Assembly (NCBI GenBank): GCA_964528595.1
Contig: CAZGTM010000047.1
Location: forward strand, 1-25,953
DNA length: 25,953 nt
Direction of reading: 5' to 3'
Source of the DNA: CAYFKJ01 sp964528595
GTDB taxonomy: Bacteria; Pseudomonadota; Alphaproteobacteria; UBA2966
The notes below the pieces were generated by a model. That model did no database searches. It was not told where the DNA came from and saw nothing but the letters and a program-made list of their open reading frames with translations. Below, one piece after another: positions 16,353-25,953 of this stretch; the stretch's first letter is position 1; every line of letters starts with the position of its first letter. A program made the translations under genes and the position numbers.

Positions 16353-16693
16353 CAGTCGATGCGCTCGACGTAGACCTCGACCTTGCCGCCGCAGGCGAGG
16401 CCGACCTCCCAGGCCTGGTCGTTGGTGACGCCAAAATCGAGCAGGCGGGCGTCGCCGCCGGCAATGACCTCCTGCGCCTCCTTGACCACCGCGCCCTCGA
16501 TGCAGCCGCCCGAGACTGACCCGACGATGGCGCCGTCGGCATCTACCAACAACTGGCTGCCGACGGGACGGGGGCTCGATCCCCAAGTGGTGACGACCGT
16601 GGCCAACGCCACGCTGCGGCCTTCGGATTTCCACTGCGCCGCGGTTTCCAGCACGTCTTCCTGCCAGCTTTGAACGGTTCCCTGATCGGTCAT
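16352..16693 (-). CDS. XdhC family protein, N-terminal domain only (CoxI-type)
   Basis: The 113-residue product matches the XdhC_CoxI N-terminal domain (PF02625). It has VALATVVTTWGSSPRPVGSQLLVDADGAIVGSVSGGCIEGAVVKEA (about 28-73), including the conserved GS-S-RP-G and SGGCIE motifs, and ends LACGGKVEVYVERID. In single-chain XdhC this domain is followed by the Rossmann domain, which here is the next gene, joined by a 1-nt stop/start overlap. A good AGGAAGGG site precedes the ATG at 16693. The two halves probably form one functional XdhC that serves the cox-type hydroxylase. Split forms are also found in other cox clusters. Confidence 0.9.
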   Translation of the reverse strand: MTDQGTVQSWQEDVLETAAQWKSEGRSVALATVVTTWGSSPRPVGSQLLVDADGAIVGSVSGGCIEGAVVKEAQEVIAGGDARLLDFGVTNDQAWEVGLACGGKVEVYVERID

Positions 16694-16713
16694 GTTAATA
16701 TTCCCTTCCTCTC

Positions 16714-17955
16714 TCAGGCCACGGCCCGCTGCATCGTCGTCAGGCCTTCCTCGGCACGCGGCACGTCGCGGCCCAGTGCCTTGGCCAGATCCTTGAGCGA
16801 ATCAAGATTGTGCACCGTGCGGAATTCGTCGACGTGCGGCAAGATCGCCCGGATACCCTTTGATTTTGGTTCAAAGCCGTCAAATCTCAAGAGCGGGTTG
16901 AGCCACACCAGCCGGCGGCAGGACTTGTGCAGGCGCTCCATTTCGGATTCCAAACCGTCGCCGGCGTCGCGGTCGAGGCCGTCCGAGATGAACAGCACCA
17001 GAGCGCCCTGGCCCAGTACCCGGCGTGACCAGACGGTATTGAATTCCTTCAGGGTGACGCCGATGCGCGTGCCGCCCGACCAGTCCTCAACGGTTTCGGC
17101 GACCTGGCCGATGGCGGCGTCGACGTCACGCTGGCGGAGGTATCGCGTGATGTTGGTGAGGCGCGTGCCGAACACGAAGGTATGCACACGGTCGCGGTCG
17201 TTGGTCAGGGCATGAACGAAATGCAGCAGCATGCGCGAATAGCGGCTCATGGATCCGGAAATGTCGCAGAGGACAACCAGCGGCGGGTGACGCCGCGCCC
17301 GGCGGCGGCGTTTGAGCGGAATGACAGCGCCGCCCGATCTAAGTCCCGCCCGCAAAGTGCCGCGCATGTCGACCCGCGAGCCCCGGTCGTCGGTAACGAA
17401 GCGCCGTGTCGGCACCGCCATGATTGGCAGGCGGAGTTGGGAAACGATGCGCCGCGCCTCGGCCAATTCTTCCGAACTCATGGACTCGAAGTCTTTTTGC
17501 TGCAGGACCTCGCGCGAAGAGGCCGAACCGCTGGCGTCGATGATAACTTCCTGCTCCTCCTGGCGTTCTTCCTCGTGTTCGTCTTGGCCGCCGGGATAGA
17601 GGGCGTCGCGCAGGCGCTGGCTCGGTGTTTCAGGTTCCGTTTCGCCGCTGCCGTCGCCCATCATCGGCAGCATCAGCGACATCATCTTTTCCAGAATCTC
17701 CGGGTTGCGCCAGAAAATGTGGAAGGCCTGGTCGAACATCTCGCGTTGGTCGCGCCGGTTGACGAAGACGCTGTGCAGCGCCCAATAGAAATCGTCTCGA
17801 TTGGTAATGCCGGCCGTCTCCACGGCCTTGATGGCGTCGATCACCCGTCCCGGACCGATCGGCAGGCCGGCTACCCTGAGCGCCCGCCCGAAATGCATAA
17901 TGTTGTCCGCCAGCTTGCCGCCGAGCTTGTGATCGGGATCGGGCAAGTCGACCAT
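16714..17955 (-). CDS. coxE: CoxE-like VWA-domain protein
   Basis: The start is the ATG at 17955, with GGAGG about 6 nt upstream; the open frame extends to 18294 but only through coxD in another frame. The 413-residue product has an N-terminal helical region (15-100, with the ADNIMHFGRALRVAGLPIGPGR start typical of CoxE). An acidic linker (about 122-137, EHEEERQEEQE) follows, then a von Willebrand A domain with complete MIDAS residues: DISGS (231-235), SGGTR (293-297) and SDGLD (324-328). CoxE works with the MoxR ATPase CoxD in maturing the active site of CODH-type hydroxylases. It lies 14 bp after coxD. Confidence 0.92.
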   Translation of the reverse strand: MVDLPDPDHKLGGKLADNIMHFGRALRVAGLPIGPGRVIDAIKAVETAGITNRDDFYWALHSVFVNRRDQREMFDQAFHIFWRNPEILEKMMSLMLPMMGDGSGETEPETPSQRLRDALYPGGQDEHEEERQEEQEVIIDASGSASSREVLQQKDFESMSSEELAEARRIVSQLRLPIMAVPTRRFVTDDRGSRVDMRGTLRAGLRSGGAVIPLKRRRRARRHPPLVVLCDISGSMSRYSRMLLHFVHALTNDRDRVHTFVFGTRLTNITRYLRQRDVDAAIGQVAETVEDWSGGTRIGVTLKEFNTVWSRRVLGQGALVLFISDGLDRDAGDGLESEMERLHKSCRRLVWLNPLLRFDGFEPKSKGIRAILPHVDEFRTVHNLDSLKDLAKALGRDVPRAEEGLTTMQRAVA

Positions 17956-17969
17956 GCGGCCCTCCGTCC

Positions 17970-18881
17970 TCAACCCACCTGTGCGAGTTCGGCGTTGACG
18001 CGGTCGAGGATGCGCGCGGCCTCGCTGCCCTGGACCTGGGCGATGTCGTCCTGGTATTTGAGCAGCACGCCGAGGGTATCGTTGATGGTTTCGGGATCGA
18101 GCGCCAACTGGTCGAGCTGCAGCAGCGCCGACGACCAGTCGATGGTTTCGGCCACGCCCGGCAGTTTGAAGAGGTCCATCTTGCGCAGTTCCTGCACGAA
18201 GGTAACGACCTGCCGGCCCAGCCGTTCTCCGGCGTCCGGCACCTTGACGGCAAGGATCTCCAATTCGCGCTCCGCCGTCGGGTAATCCACCCAATAATAA
18301 AGACAGCGGCGTTTCAGGGCGTCGTGGATCTCCCTCGTGCGGTTGGAGGTGATGATGACCAACGGCGGTTCAGGCGCCGCGATGGTGCCGATTTCCGGGA
18401 TGGTGATCTGGAAGTCGGACAGCACCTCCAGGAGATAGGCTTCAAACGGCTCATCGGTGCGGTCCAATTCGTCGATCAACAGCACCGGCGGTCCGGCCTC
18501 GTCGGTCTGGAGGGCCTGCAGCAAGGGGCGCTCGATCAGGAATTTCTCTGAGAAGACATCCTTGCCCAGTTGTTCGCGGTCGGTGCCGCCCTCGGCTTCG
18601 GCCATGCGGATTTCGATCATCTGGCCGGCGTAGTTCCATTCGTAGACCGCGGAGGCGATATCCAGGCCTTCGTAGCACTGCAGGCGCACCAGGCGGCGGC
18701 CCAGGGTTTCGGACAGCACTTTGGCGATTTCGGTTTTGCCGACGCCCGCCTCGCCCTCGAGGAACAGGGGCCGGCCCATGCTCAAACTGAGGTACAGGCT
18801 GGTGGCGAGGCTGCGGTCTGCGATGTAATCGCCGCCGCGCAGCAGCTTTTCGGTGTCGTCGATGGAAGCGGGCAGGGACAT
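17970..18881 (-). CDS. coxD: CoxD-like MoxR family AAA+ ATPase
   Basis: The 303-residue ATPase has Walker A GEAGVGKT (43-50), Walker B VLLIDELD (133-140) and sensor 1 in IITSNRTREIHDALKRRCLYYW (N180). YEGLDIASAVYEWNYAGQMIEI (70-91) is diagnostic of the CoxD branch of MoxR ATPases. In Oligotropha CODH, CoxD is a membrane-associated chaperone needed for sulfuration of the Mo site; that role is known for the family and presumed here. The ATG at 18881 is preceded by AGGAGC. An intrinsic terminator stands between it and coxM, so coxD may also have its own promoter. Confidence 0.93.
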   Translation of the reverse strand: MSLPASIDDTEKLLRGGDYIADRSLATSLYLSLSMGRPLFLEGEAGVGKTEIAKVLSETLGRRLVRLQCYEGLDIASAVYEWNYAGQMIEIRMAEAEGGTDREQLGKDVFSEKFLIERPLLQALQTDEAGPPVLLIDELDRTDEPFEAYLLEVLSDFQITIPEIGTIAAPEPPLVIITSNRTREIHDALKRRCLYYWVDYPTAERELEILAVKVPDAGERLGRQVVTFVQELRKMDLFKLPGVAETIDWSSALLQLDQLALDPETINDTLGVLLKYQDDIAQVQGSEAARILDRVNAELAQVG

Positions 18882-18905
18882 AAGTTCGTTCAGCTCCTAA
18901 ATCGG

Positions 18906-18932
18906 AAAAAGGGGGAGGCGAACCTCCCCCTT
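18906..18932 (-). terminator. Intrinsic terminator between coxM and coxD
   Basis: On the minus strand a perfect 10-bp stem AAGGGGGAGG/CCTCCCCCTT closes on a TTCG tetraloop and runs directly into T residues (complement of 18906-18910). It lies 42 nt after the coxM stop and 25 nt before the coxD start. It probably lowers, without necessarily abolishing, read-through from the structural genes into the accessory genes. Confidence 0.88.
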
Positions 18933-18973
18933 ATCCTAATTTGGCCCTTGACGGGCCGTAACTCAAGTGCCGG

Positions 18974-19765
18974 TTAGATCGCCTCGACGGCTCTCTTGGC
19001 CATGACCTTGACCAGATGAGCCCGGTATTCGCCGCTGGCATGAATATCCGAGTTCATCGCCTCCACCGGCAGATCGACGCTGTCGACCGCGGCAGCCGAG
19101 AAATCGGCGTTCAAGGCCGCTTCCAGCTTCGGACCCCGGTGGGCGTGCGAGGTCGCGCCGGTAACCGCGACGCGAACCCCGTCGGCTCCCTTGGCAACAA
19201 ACACGCCGACCAGCGCGAAACGCGAAGCCGGTTGCTTGAACTTGATATATGCCGCTTCCGAGCAGGCCGGGAAGGAGACGGCGGTGATGATCTCATCGTC
19301 GTTCAGGGCCGTTTCGAACAGGCCTGTGATGAAATCGTCAGCCGCGATTTCCCGCTGGTTGGTTTTGATCGTGGCGCCGAGGGCCAAAACGGCCGCCGGA
19401 TAGTCCGCCGCCGGGTCGTTGTTGGCCAGCGAGCCGCCGATGGTGCCGCGGTTGCGGACCTGCGGGTCGCCGATGTCGCCCGCCATCGCGGCCAGGGCCG
19501 GGACGTGGGTTTGCACCTCGCCGGATGCCGCGACGTCCGCGTGGGTCGTCATGGCGCCGATGGTGACGGTGCCGCCGTCGACGCTAATGCCTTTGAGTTC
19601 CGCGATGCCGCCGAGATCGACGAGGTCGGACGGAGCCGCCAGGCGCTGCTTCATGGTGGCGAGCAAGGTTTGACCGCCGGCGAGGTATTTACCGTCGGCC
19701 GCGCCGCCTAGGGCAGACGCCGCATCCGCGACGCTGCCGGGACTTTGATAATCGAACGCATACAT
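18974..19765 (-). CDS. coxM: Form II CODH-type medium subunit, FAD-binding (CoxM)
   Basis: The 263-residue subunit has both FAD-binding motifs of the family: AGGQTLLATMKQRL (29-42, AGGQT instead of AGGHS) and RNRGTIGGSLANNDPAADYPA (104-124). The C-terminal CODH_FAD domain (about 160-263) includes FKQPASRFALVGV. It passes electrons from the Fe-S subunit to an acceptor via FAD. A GGGAGGA ribosome-binding site precedes the ATG at 19765, 12 nt after coxL ends. The gene order coxS-coxL-coxM is that of form II clusters; form I has coxM-coxS-coxL. Confidence 0.93.
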   Translation of the reverse strand: MYAFDYQSPGSVADAASALGGAADGKYLAGGQTLLATMKQRLAAPSDLVDLGGIAELKGISVDGGTVTIGAMTTHADVAASGEVQTHVPALAAMAGDIGDPQVRNRGTIGGSLANNDPAADYPAAVLALGATIKTNQREIAADDFITGLFETALNDDEIITAVSFPACSEAAYIKFKQPASRFALVGVFVAKGADGVRVAVTGATSHAHRGPKLEAALNADFSAAAVDSVDLPVEAMNSDIHASGEYRAHLVKVMAKRAVEAI

Positions 19766-19777
19766 ATTTCGTCCTCC

Positions 19778-22129
<2,352 letters not shown>

Positions 22130-22133
22130 GATG

Positions 22134-22601
22134 TTATCCCCCCATCCTTGAGGCGCCGTCTTTGACCGCCTTGACGATGTTGTGATAGCCCGTGCAACGG
22201 CAGATGTTGCCGTCGAGCTGCGCCCGGATGGTGTCTTCGTCCGGGTTCGGATTGTTCTTAACGAGATCCACCGCGCTCATCACCATGCCCGGTGTGCAGA
22301 AACCGCACTGCAGGCCGTGGTTGTCCTTGAACGCTTCCTGCATGGGATGCAGCTCGGCGCCGTTGGCCAGGCCTTCGATGGTGGTGACGTCCGCGCCGTC
22401 GGCCTGGACGGCCAAGGTGCTGCAGGACTTTACGGATTTACCGTCAACATGGACGACGCAGGCGCCGCATTGGCTGGTGTCGCAGCCGACGTGGGTGCCG
22501 GTGAGATTAATGTGATCGCGAAGAAAGTGAACGAGTAGGGTGCGCGCTTCGACGTCCGCGGACACCTGTGTGCCGTTCACCGTCATTGAAACGGTGGGCA
22601 T
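22134..22601 (-). CDS. coxS: CODH-type small subunit, two [2Fe-2S] clusters (CoxS)
   Basis: The start is placed at the ATG of MPTVSMTVNG (22601) because GGGGAG lies 7 nt upstream; an ATG at 22616 overlaps that same site. The 155-residue protein has a plant-ferredoxin-type cluster (Cys40, 45, 48, 60 in GCDTSQCGACVV and KSC) and the helical second-cluster motif (Cys99, 102 in CGFCTPGM; Cys134, 136 in ICRCTGY). All eight ligands are present and the length is typical. It shuttles electrons between the Mo site of CoxL and the FAD of CoxM. It is the first gene of the minus-strand operon. Confidence 0.95.
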   Translation of the reverse strand: MPTVSMTVNGTQVSADVEARTLLVHFLRDHINLTGTHVGCDTSQCGACVVHVDGKSVKSCSTLAVQADGADVTTIEGLANGAELHPMQEAFKDNHGLQCGFCTPGMVMSAVDLVKNNPNPDEDTIRAQLDGNICRCTGYHNIVKAVKDGASRMGG

Positions 22602-23092
22602 GAGTGATCTCCCCATTGTACATCCGGGGCTTTTCTTCCAAATGGTCCGCGAAATTCAGAAATGGCCCACCCGGCATATGCGGCTCTTAAGCGTCCGCAG
22701 CGCCCCACTTTTATGGCGAATAGTCTCAGCCCATGCGGCCCGTACGTCAAGGGCGATATGGCGCATGTGACGCACAAAATTGTGTGGCGGTGAGAGGGCG
22801 GCATTCGGATGATTCGGCGAGGCTGTATGCAAAACGGGATATGCCTATTGTCGTAATTATCCTTCACTCGCCCGGCGCTCGAATTCCGCCTCAAATCCTG
22901 CCATAGACAATCTTAAGATGATTCTCGTAATTGCGTAATTTTGGCTTTATCATACAACTATTGGAAATATGTGATTGTTCAACCTATGTCGCCCTCTTCC
23001 AAAATGACACGAGAACGCTGACAAGCGCGGCGAGGGAAAGACAGCGCTGGCAGCGGTGGCGGCGCCCGGTAGGAAACGAAGGTGGAGGGACG
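22602..23092. other. Intergenic control region between divergent coxSLM and caspase-like genes
   Basis: The 491-bp gap has no convincing gene; small minus-strand frames at 22583-22894 and 22950-23228 lack ribosome-binding sites. It holds a 12-bp palindrome at 22773-22784 and, on the minus strand, a TTGACG candidate -35 at 22745-22750 without a clear -10. From 22900 to 22980 it is AT-rich, upstream of the caspase-like gene. No promoter can be called firmly on either strand. Confidence 0.5.
22773..22784. promoter_or_regulatory. Candidate operator palindrome upstream of coxSLM
   Basis: CACAA-AA-TTGTG is an interrupted perfect palindrome about 170 bp before the coxS start. It is about 22 bp upstream (minus-strand sense) of the candidate -35 box TTGACG at 22745-22750. 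Its position suits an activator or repressor site, but no regulator gene is in the window. Confidence 0.35.
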
Positions 23093-24433
23093 ATGAATTT
23101 GAAATTGCTGGTTCATACCGCGATCGCCGTTTGTGTGATGGTTGCCGGCATTTCAACTGCGGATTCACAAGGCCGCGAAGACTGGTATGACGCCCAAAAA
23201 TCAAGGGAGCTTTGCTGGAACGCGACAAACAAGCAAAAAACGAACTGGGACGATGGCCTGTCCTCCCTCGTGATTAGATCCCAGCAGCAGTTGAAGCGTA
23301 GAGGGATAACTTTGGACGAATGTCTTCAGTTGATTTCCGGCACATCGACGTCGAGCTCAGGAAATTTGGGTGCCAATTCTAGAAAAAGCGTCAGTATCGA
23401 AATGCTGTCCAAGCGGCAGCTTTGCACGGTATCCGTAAAAATCGGAAGCAATGGGCTCGCCGCGTGGGATGAACTTCTGCCAAGGTATGTGCAGGCGGCT
23501 CGCCAAAGGGGATTGTCCCCGCAACTCTGCGCCGACATGTTGAACGTGAAGGTTGCGCAGGGGGCCGTACCGAAGCGCATCGAACCCCGGCGGAATCTAT
23601 CGGATGAACAGAAAAAACGTCTCGAAATCCTCCGCAAGCAGCACAAGAACGCCGTTGCTGTCATCGTTGGCAACAGGGACTACGCCGAAGGCCTCCCGAA
23701 AGTGGACTATGCGGTGCGGGATGCCGATGCCTTCAAGGCTTTTTTGACCGGCGCCCTCGGCTACGACTCTGAGAACATCATCGACTTTCGTGACGCCACC
23801 AAAGCGCAGATGGAAACGGCGTTCGGCAATGAGCGCACACATGAGGGTAAGCTTTGGCGCTACCTCGACCCGCAGGGAAAGTCCGATATCATGGTGTTCT
23901 ATTCCGGTCACGGTGTGCCGGGTTTGAAGGACCGGCGCGGATATCTGCTGCCGGTCAACGCCGACGCCAATTCGCCCGAGATCAACGGCTATCCCATCGA
24001 TTTGTTGTTGGAGAATTTGGCCAAGCTTGAAGCCCGGTCGATCGCCGTGTTCCTGGATGCCTGTTTCTCGGGCAACTCGGCCAAGGGCATGCTGATCAAC
24101 GCCACGTCCGGCATCACGATCTCGGCCAAGATGCCGGAGAGGACGCGCGGTAATCTGGTGGTTCTCAGCGCGGCCAAGGGCGGTCAGGTGGCAAGTTGGG
24201 ATACAGAAGCCAAACACGGTCTCTTCACGCGCTATCTGATGGAGGCGCTCTACGGCAAGGCGGACGGCGAAGACTATGGCGATGGTGACGGCAAGGTGAC
24301 CCTGGCCGAGGTCAAGAGCTACCTCGACGACCGCATGACCCGCCGCGCCCGCCGCCTCTGGGGCCGCCACCAGAACGCCGACATGCGCGGTGACGGCGGG
24401 ACCGTGCTGGCGGCGGGGGTGGCTGAAAATTAA
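23093..24433 (+). CDS. Exported caspase-like protease (peptidase C14) with two N-terminal two-Cys modules
   Basis: The ATG at 23093 is preceded by GGAGG (23084-23088); an open frame to 22931 has no signal. The 446-residue product has a signal peptide (MNLKLLVHTAIAVCVMVAG, cut near 24). Two related modules of about 45 residues follow (Cys41...Cys77 and Cys111...Cys146), then a C14 caspase p20-like domain from NAVAVIVGNRDYA (186-198). Its catalytic His273 is in YSGHGV and Cys324 in LDACFSG. An EF-hand-like loop YGDGDGKVTLAE lies at 395-406, possibly binding calcium, and a basic tail (413-427) follows. It belongs to the bacterial caspase/metacaspase-like group (PF00656). Substrate and pathway are unknown. 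The next gene, 19 nt downstream, is its close paralogue. Confidence 0.88.
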   Translation: MNLKLLVHTAIAVCVMVAGISTADSQGREDWYDAQKSRELCWNATNKQKTNWDDGLSSLVIRSQQQLKRRGITLDECLQLISGTSTSSSGNLGANSRKSVSIEMLSKRQLCTVSVKIGSNGLAAWDELLPRYVQAARQRGLSPQLCADMLNVKVAQGAVPKRIEPRRNLSDEQKKRLEILRKQHKNAVAVIVGNRDYAEGLPKVDYAVRDADAFKAFLTGALGYDSENIIDFRDATKAQMETAFGNERTHEGKLWRYLDPQGKSDIMVFYSGHGVPGLKDRRGYLLPVNADANSPEINGYPIDLLLENLAKLEARSIAVFLDACFSGNSAKGMLINATSGITISAKMPERTRGNLVVLSAAKGGQVASWDTEAKHGLFTRYLMEALYGKADGEDYGDGDGKVTLAEVKSYLDDRMTRRARRLWGRHQNADMRGDGGTVLAAGVAEN

Positions 24434-24452
24434 GCTAGCGTTGGATGGACCA

Positions 24453-25953
24453 ATGGTAAGCACTTCGCTTGAACGCGCCAGCCGTGTAGGTCGTAGGTAT
24501 TGTCCTTTTGTTTTCCTATTGCTGTTTATCGGTTGGCCGGAGACCAGCTGGTCCGACGCCAATCTGAGGCGCCTTAGCAGCATGGAGATATGTGGAGCCG
24601 CGATCAATTATGATTCCAGCGGCGTTGCGTCATGGATGCGGCTAAGTACCGCTGACGGTATGGGCTCATTCATCTCCTACGTCGAGGAGGCGAAAAAAAG
24701 AGGTTTTACGCCAGAGCGCTGCAATAATTTCTTAGGAACAGCTGCCAAAATCGAGGCGGCTGCCGGTGAAGGCGACCTTACGATTTGCCGGAAATCGACC
24801 ATTGATTCGGGAAGGGTATGGGCGCCAAGATCCGCCGCTTATTGGCCCTATTTGAGCGAGGCTCAAAGGCGCAGGTTGACGCTTGCGCAATGCCGTCAGC
24901 TGATCGCCCAACAACGTAGTTATTCCCCGGTAACCGCCGCGGTATCCAAAGACTCTGTTGGGCGACTTTCCAATAAAGAAATCTGCCGCACTGCCACGGC
25001 GGGTAATGCAACCGGCTGGGAGCAGCGGGCCGGGGCATATGCATCCTACATCGACGAAGCGAGGCGACGTGGTTTGAGCCTCGATGATTGCAAGGTGGCA
25101 CTAGGTTACGACACAAAGAAGAGGTCCTCGCCAAATACTGGAATCGCATCTAGGAGTTCGTCTGCGGGTGGGGTAAAGCCCAGAGTAGACGACAAGATTG
25201 TTGCTCTTCTCCGCAAGAAAAACAAAAACGCTGTTGCCGTCATCGTTGGCAATAGAGACTACGCCGAGGGCCTTCCGAAAGTGGACTATGCGGTGCGGGA
25301 TGCTGATGCCTTCAAAGCCTTTCTCACTGGCGCGCTGGGATACGATGGTGAAAACATCGTCGACCTGCGCGATGCCACAAAGGCGCAGATGGAGACGGCA
25401 TTCGGCAACGAGCGCACCCACGAAGGCAGGCTCTGGCGCTATCTCGACCCGCAGGGCAAATCCGATGTGATGGTGTTCTACTCCGGCCACGGCGTACCGG
25501 GACTGAAGGACCGGCGCGGGTATCTTTTACCGGTCAACGCCGATGCCAATTCGCCGGAAATCAACGGCTATCCCATCGATTTGTTGTTGGAAAACCTGGC
25601 CAAGCTGGAGGCCCGGTCGATCGCGGTGTTTCTGGATGCCTGTTTCTCTGGCAATTCGGCCAAAGGCATGCTGATCAACGCCACATCGGGCATCACGATC
25701 TCGGCCAGGATGCCGGAACAGACGCACGGTAATCTGGTGGTTCTCAGCGCCGCCAAGGGCGATCAGGTGGCGAGTTGGGACACAGAAGCCAAACACGGTC
25801 TCTTTACGCGTTATCTGATGGAGGCGCTCTACGGTAAGGCCGATAGCGCGGAATACGGCGATGGTGACGGCAAGGTGACCCTGGCCGAGGTCAAGAATTA
25901 CCTCGACGACCGCATGACCCGCCGCGCCCGCCGCCTCTGGGGCCGTCACCAGA
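24453..25953 (+). CDS. Second exported caspase-like protease, three N-terminal two-Cys modules (3' end outside window)
   Basis: The frame is open from the ATG at 24453 (GGATGG 4 nt upstream) to the window edge, covering 500 residues without a stop. A signal peptide (basic ERASRVGRR, hydrophobic PFVFLLLFIGW, cut near 35) precedes three modules with Cys47...Cys90, Cys112...Cys147 and Cys178...Cys213. A Ser/Lys-rich linker (220-255) and then the C14 domain from NAVAVIVGNRDY (259-270) follow, with His346 (SGHG) and Cys397 (DACFSG). The EF-hand-like loop YGDGDGKVTLAE is repeated. From residue 259 onward it is almost identical to the upstream protein, with constant spacing (51 residues from His to Cys in both). 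The N-terminal modules are only distantly alike. The two genes are probably co-transcribed. Confidence 0.88.
   Translation, partial: MVSTSLERASRVGRRYCPFVFLLLFIGWPETSWSDANLRRLSSMEICGAAINYDSSGVASWMRLSTADGMGSFISYVEEAKKRGFTPERCNNFLGTAAKIEAAAGEGDLTICRKSTIDSGRVWAPRSAAYWPYLSEAQRRRLTLAQCRQLIAQQRSYSPVTAAVSKDSVGRLSNKEICRTATAGNATGWEQRAGAYASYIDEARRRGLSLDDCKVALGYDTKKRSSPNTGIASRSSSAGGVKPRVDDKIVALLRKKNKNAVAVIVGNRDYAEGLPKVDYAVRDADAFKAFLTGALGYDGENIVDLRDATKAQMETAFGNERTHEGRLWRYLDPQGKSDVMVFYSGHGVPGLKDRRGYLLPVNADANSPEINGYPIDLLLENLAKLEARSIAVFLDACFSGNSAKGMLINATSGITISARMPEQTHGNLVVLSAAKGDQVASWDTEAKHGLFTRYLMEALYGKADSAEYGDGDGKVTLAEVKNYLDDRMTRRARRLWGRHQ
25227..25953 (+). repeat. Direct duplication of the caspase catalytic region (copy of 23648-24374)
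   Basis: The 727 bp here align without gaps to 23648-24374 at a constant offset of 1579 bp, with mostly synonymous differences. Similarity falls off sharply upstream of 25227/23648, where the linkers and two-Cys modules differ in sequence and number. The second copy is cut by the window end. Confidence 0.85.

Noticed and set aside
16353..16634. N-terminal extension of the second xdhC gene.
   Set aside because: It runs through the first xdhC gene in another frame; the TGATG junction defines the real start at 16352.
17956..18294. N-terminal extension of coxE.
   Set aside because: It overlaps coxD in another frame, has shadow-like composition, and a good ribosome-binding site precedes the ATG at 17955.
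22931..23092. Upstream start for the first caspase-like gene.
   Set aside because: It would bury the signal peptide inside the protein and has no ribosome-binding site, whereas GGAGG precedes the ATG at 23093.

Overview
The window looks like a chromosomal segment of a GC-rich alphaproteobacterium, probably Rhodospirillales-like. This is inferred from the gene families (DUF2852, alphaproteobacterial cox-type cluster, GtrA/GT-C operon), the GC-rich codon use and the frequent TTG/GTG starts; species cannot be fixed from sequence alone. No rRNA, tRNA, CRISPR array, prophage or insertion-sequence transposase was found.

Layout. (1) 1-1.3 kb: the end of a DUF2852-type membrane protein with an intrinsic terminator, a perfect 30-bp-arm inverted repeat, and two small hypothetical genes on the minus strand. 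(2) 1.45-6.26 kb, plus strand: a tight four-gene membrane/surface-glycan operon of GtrA-like flippase, FAD-dependent oxidoreductase resembling UDP-galactopyranose mutase/HemY, an STT3/PglB-like GT-C membrane protein, and a PAP2 phosphatase of the inositolphosphorylceramide-synthase type. (3) 6.27-7.6 kb: three direct ~10-bp iterons, a canonical sigma-54 promoter, a 56-residue small protein, then a membrane-anchored alpha/beta hydrolase. (4) 7.6-12.2 kb: LpxR-like lipid A 3'-O-deacylase, a LysE/RhtB exporter, the ribosome-rescue factor ArfB, a Bcr/CflA MFS exporter and a second LysE-type exporter. This block is flanked by two inverted copies of a GC-rich hairpin repeat; a third copy lies at 15.5 kb.

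(5) 12.2-22.6 kb, minus strand: a large molybdenum-hydroxylase locus. In transcription order it holds coxS, coxL, coxM, an intrinsic terminator with a UUCG loop, coxD (MoxR AAA+ ATPase), coxE (VWA), a two-gene split XdhC, a hairpin repeat, a molybdopterin-binding/MobA-like fusion protein, a SufS-type cysteine desulfurase and a SufU/IscU-type sulfur acceptor. CoxL carries the form II active-site loop AYRGAGR, not the form I CO-dehydrogenase loop, so its substrate is open. The last three genes overlap by 4 nt each, which suggests a dedicated line making and sulfurating the molybdopterin-cytosine-dinucleotide cofactor for the hydroxylase.

(6) 23.1 kb to the window end, plus strand: two tandem, probably exported caspase-like (C14) proteases. 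Their catalytic domains are nearly identical, but their N-terminal regions are divergent and built from a ~45-residue two-cysteine module (two copies in the first protein, three in the second). The second gene runs off the window. I consider this pair with its module, the sigma-54-driven small protein, and the Mo-hydroxylase/desulfurase coupling the most interesting signals here.
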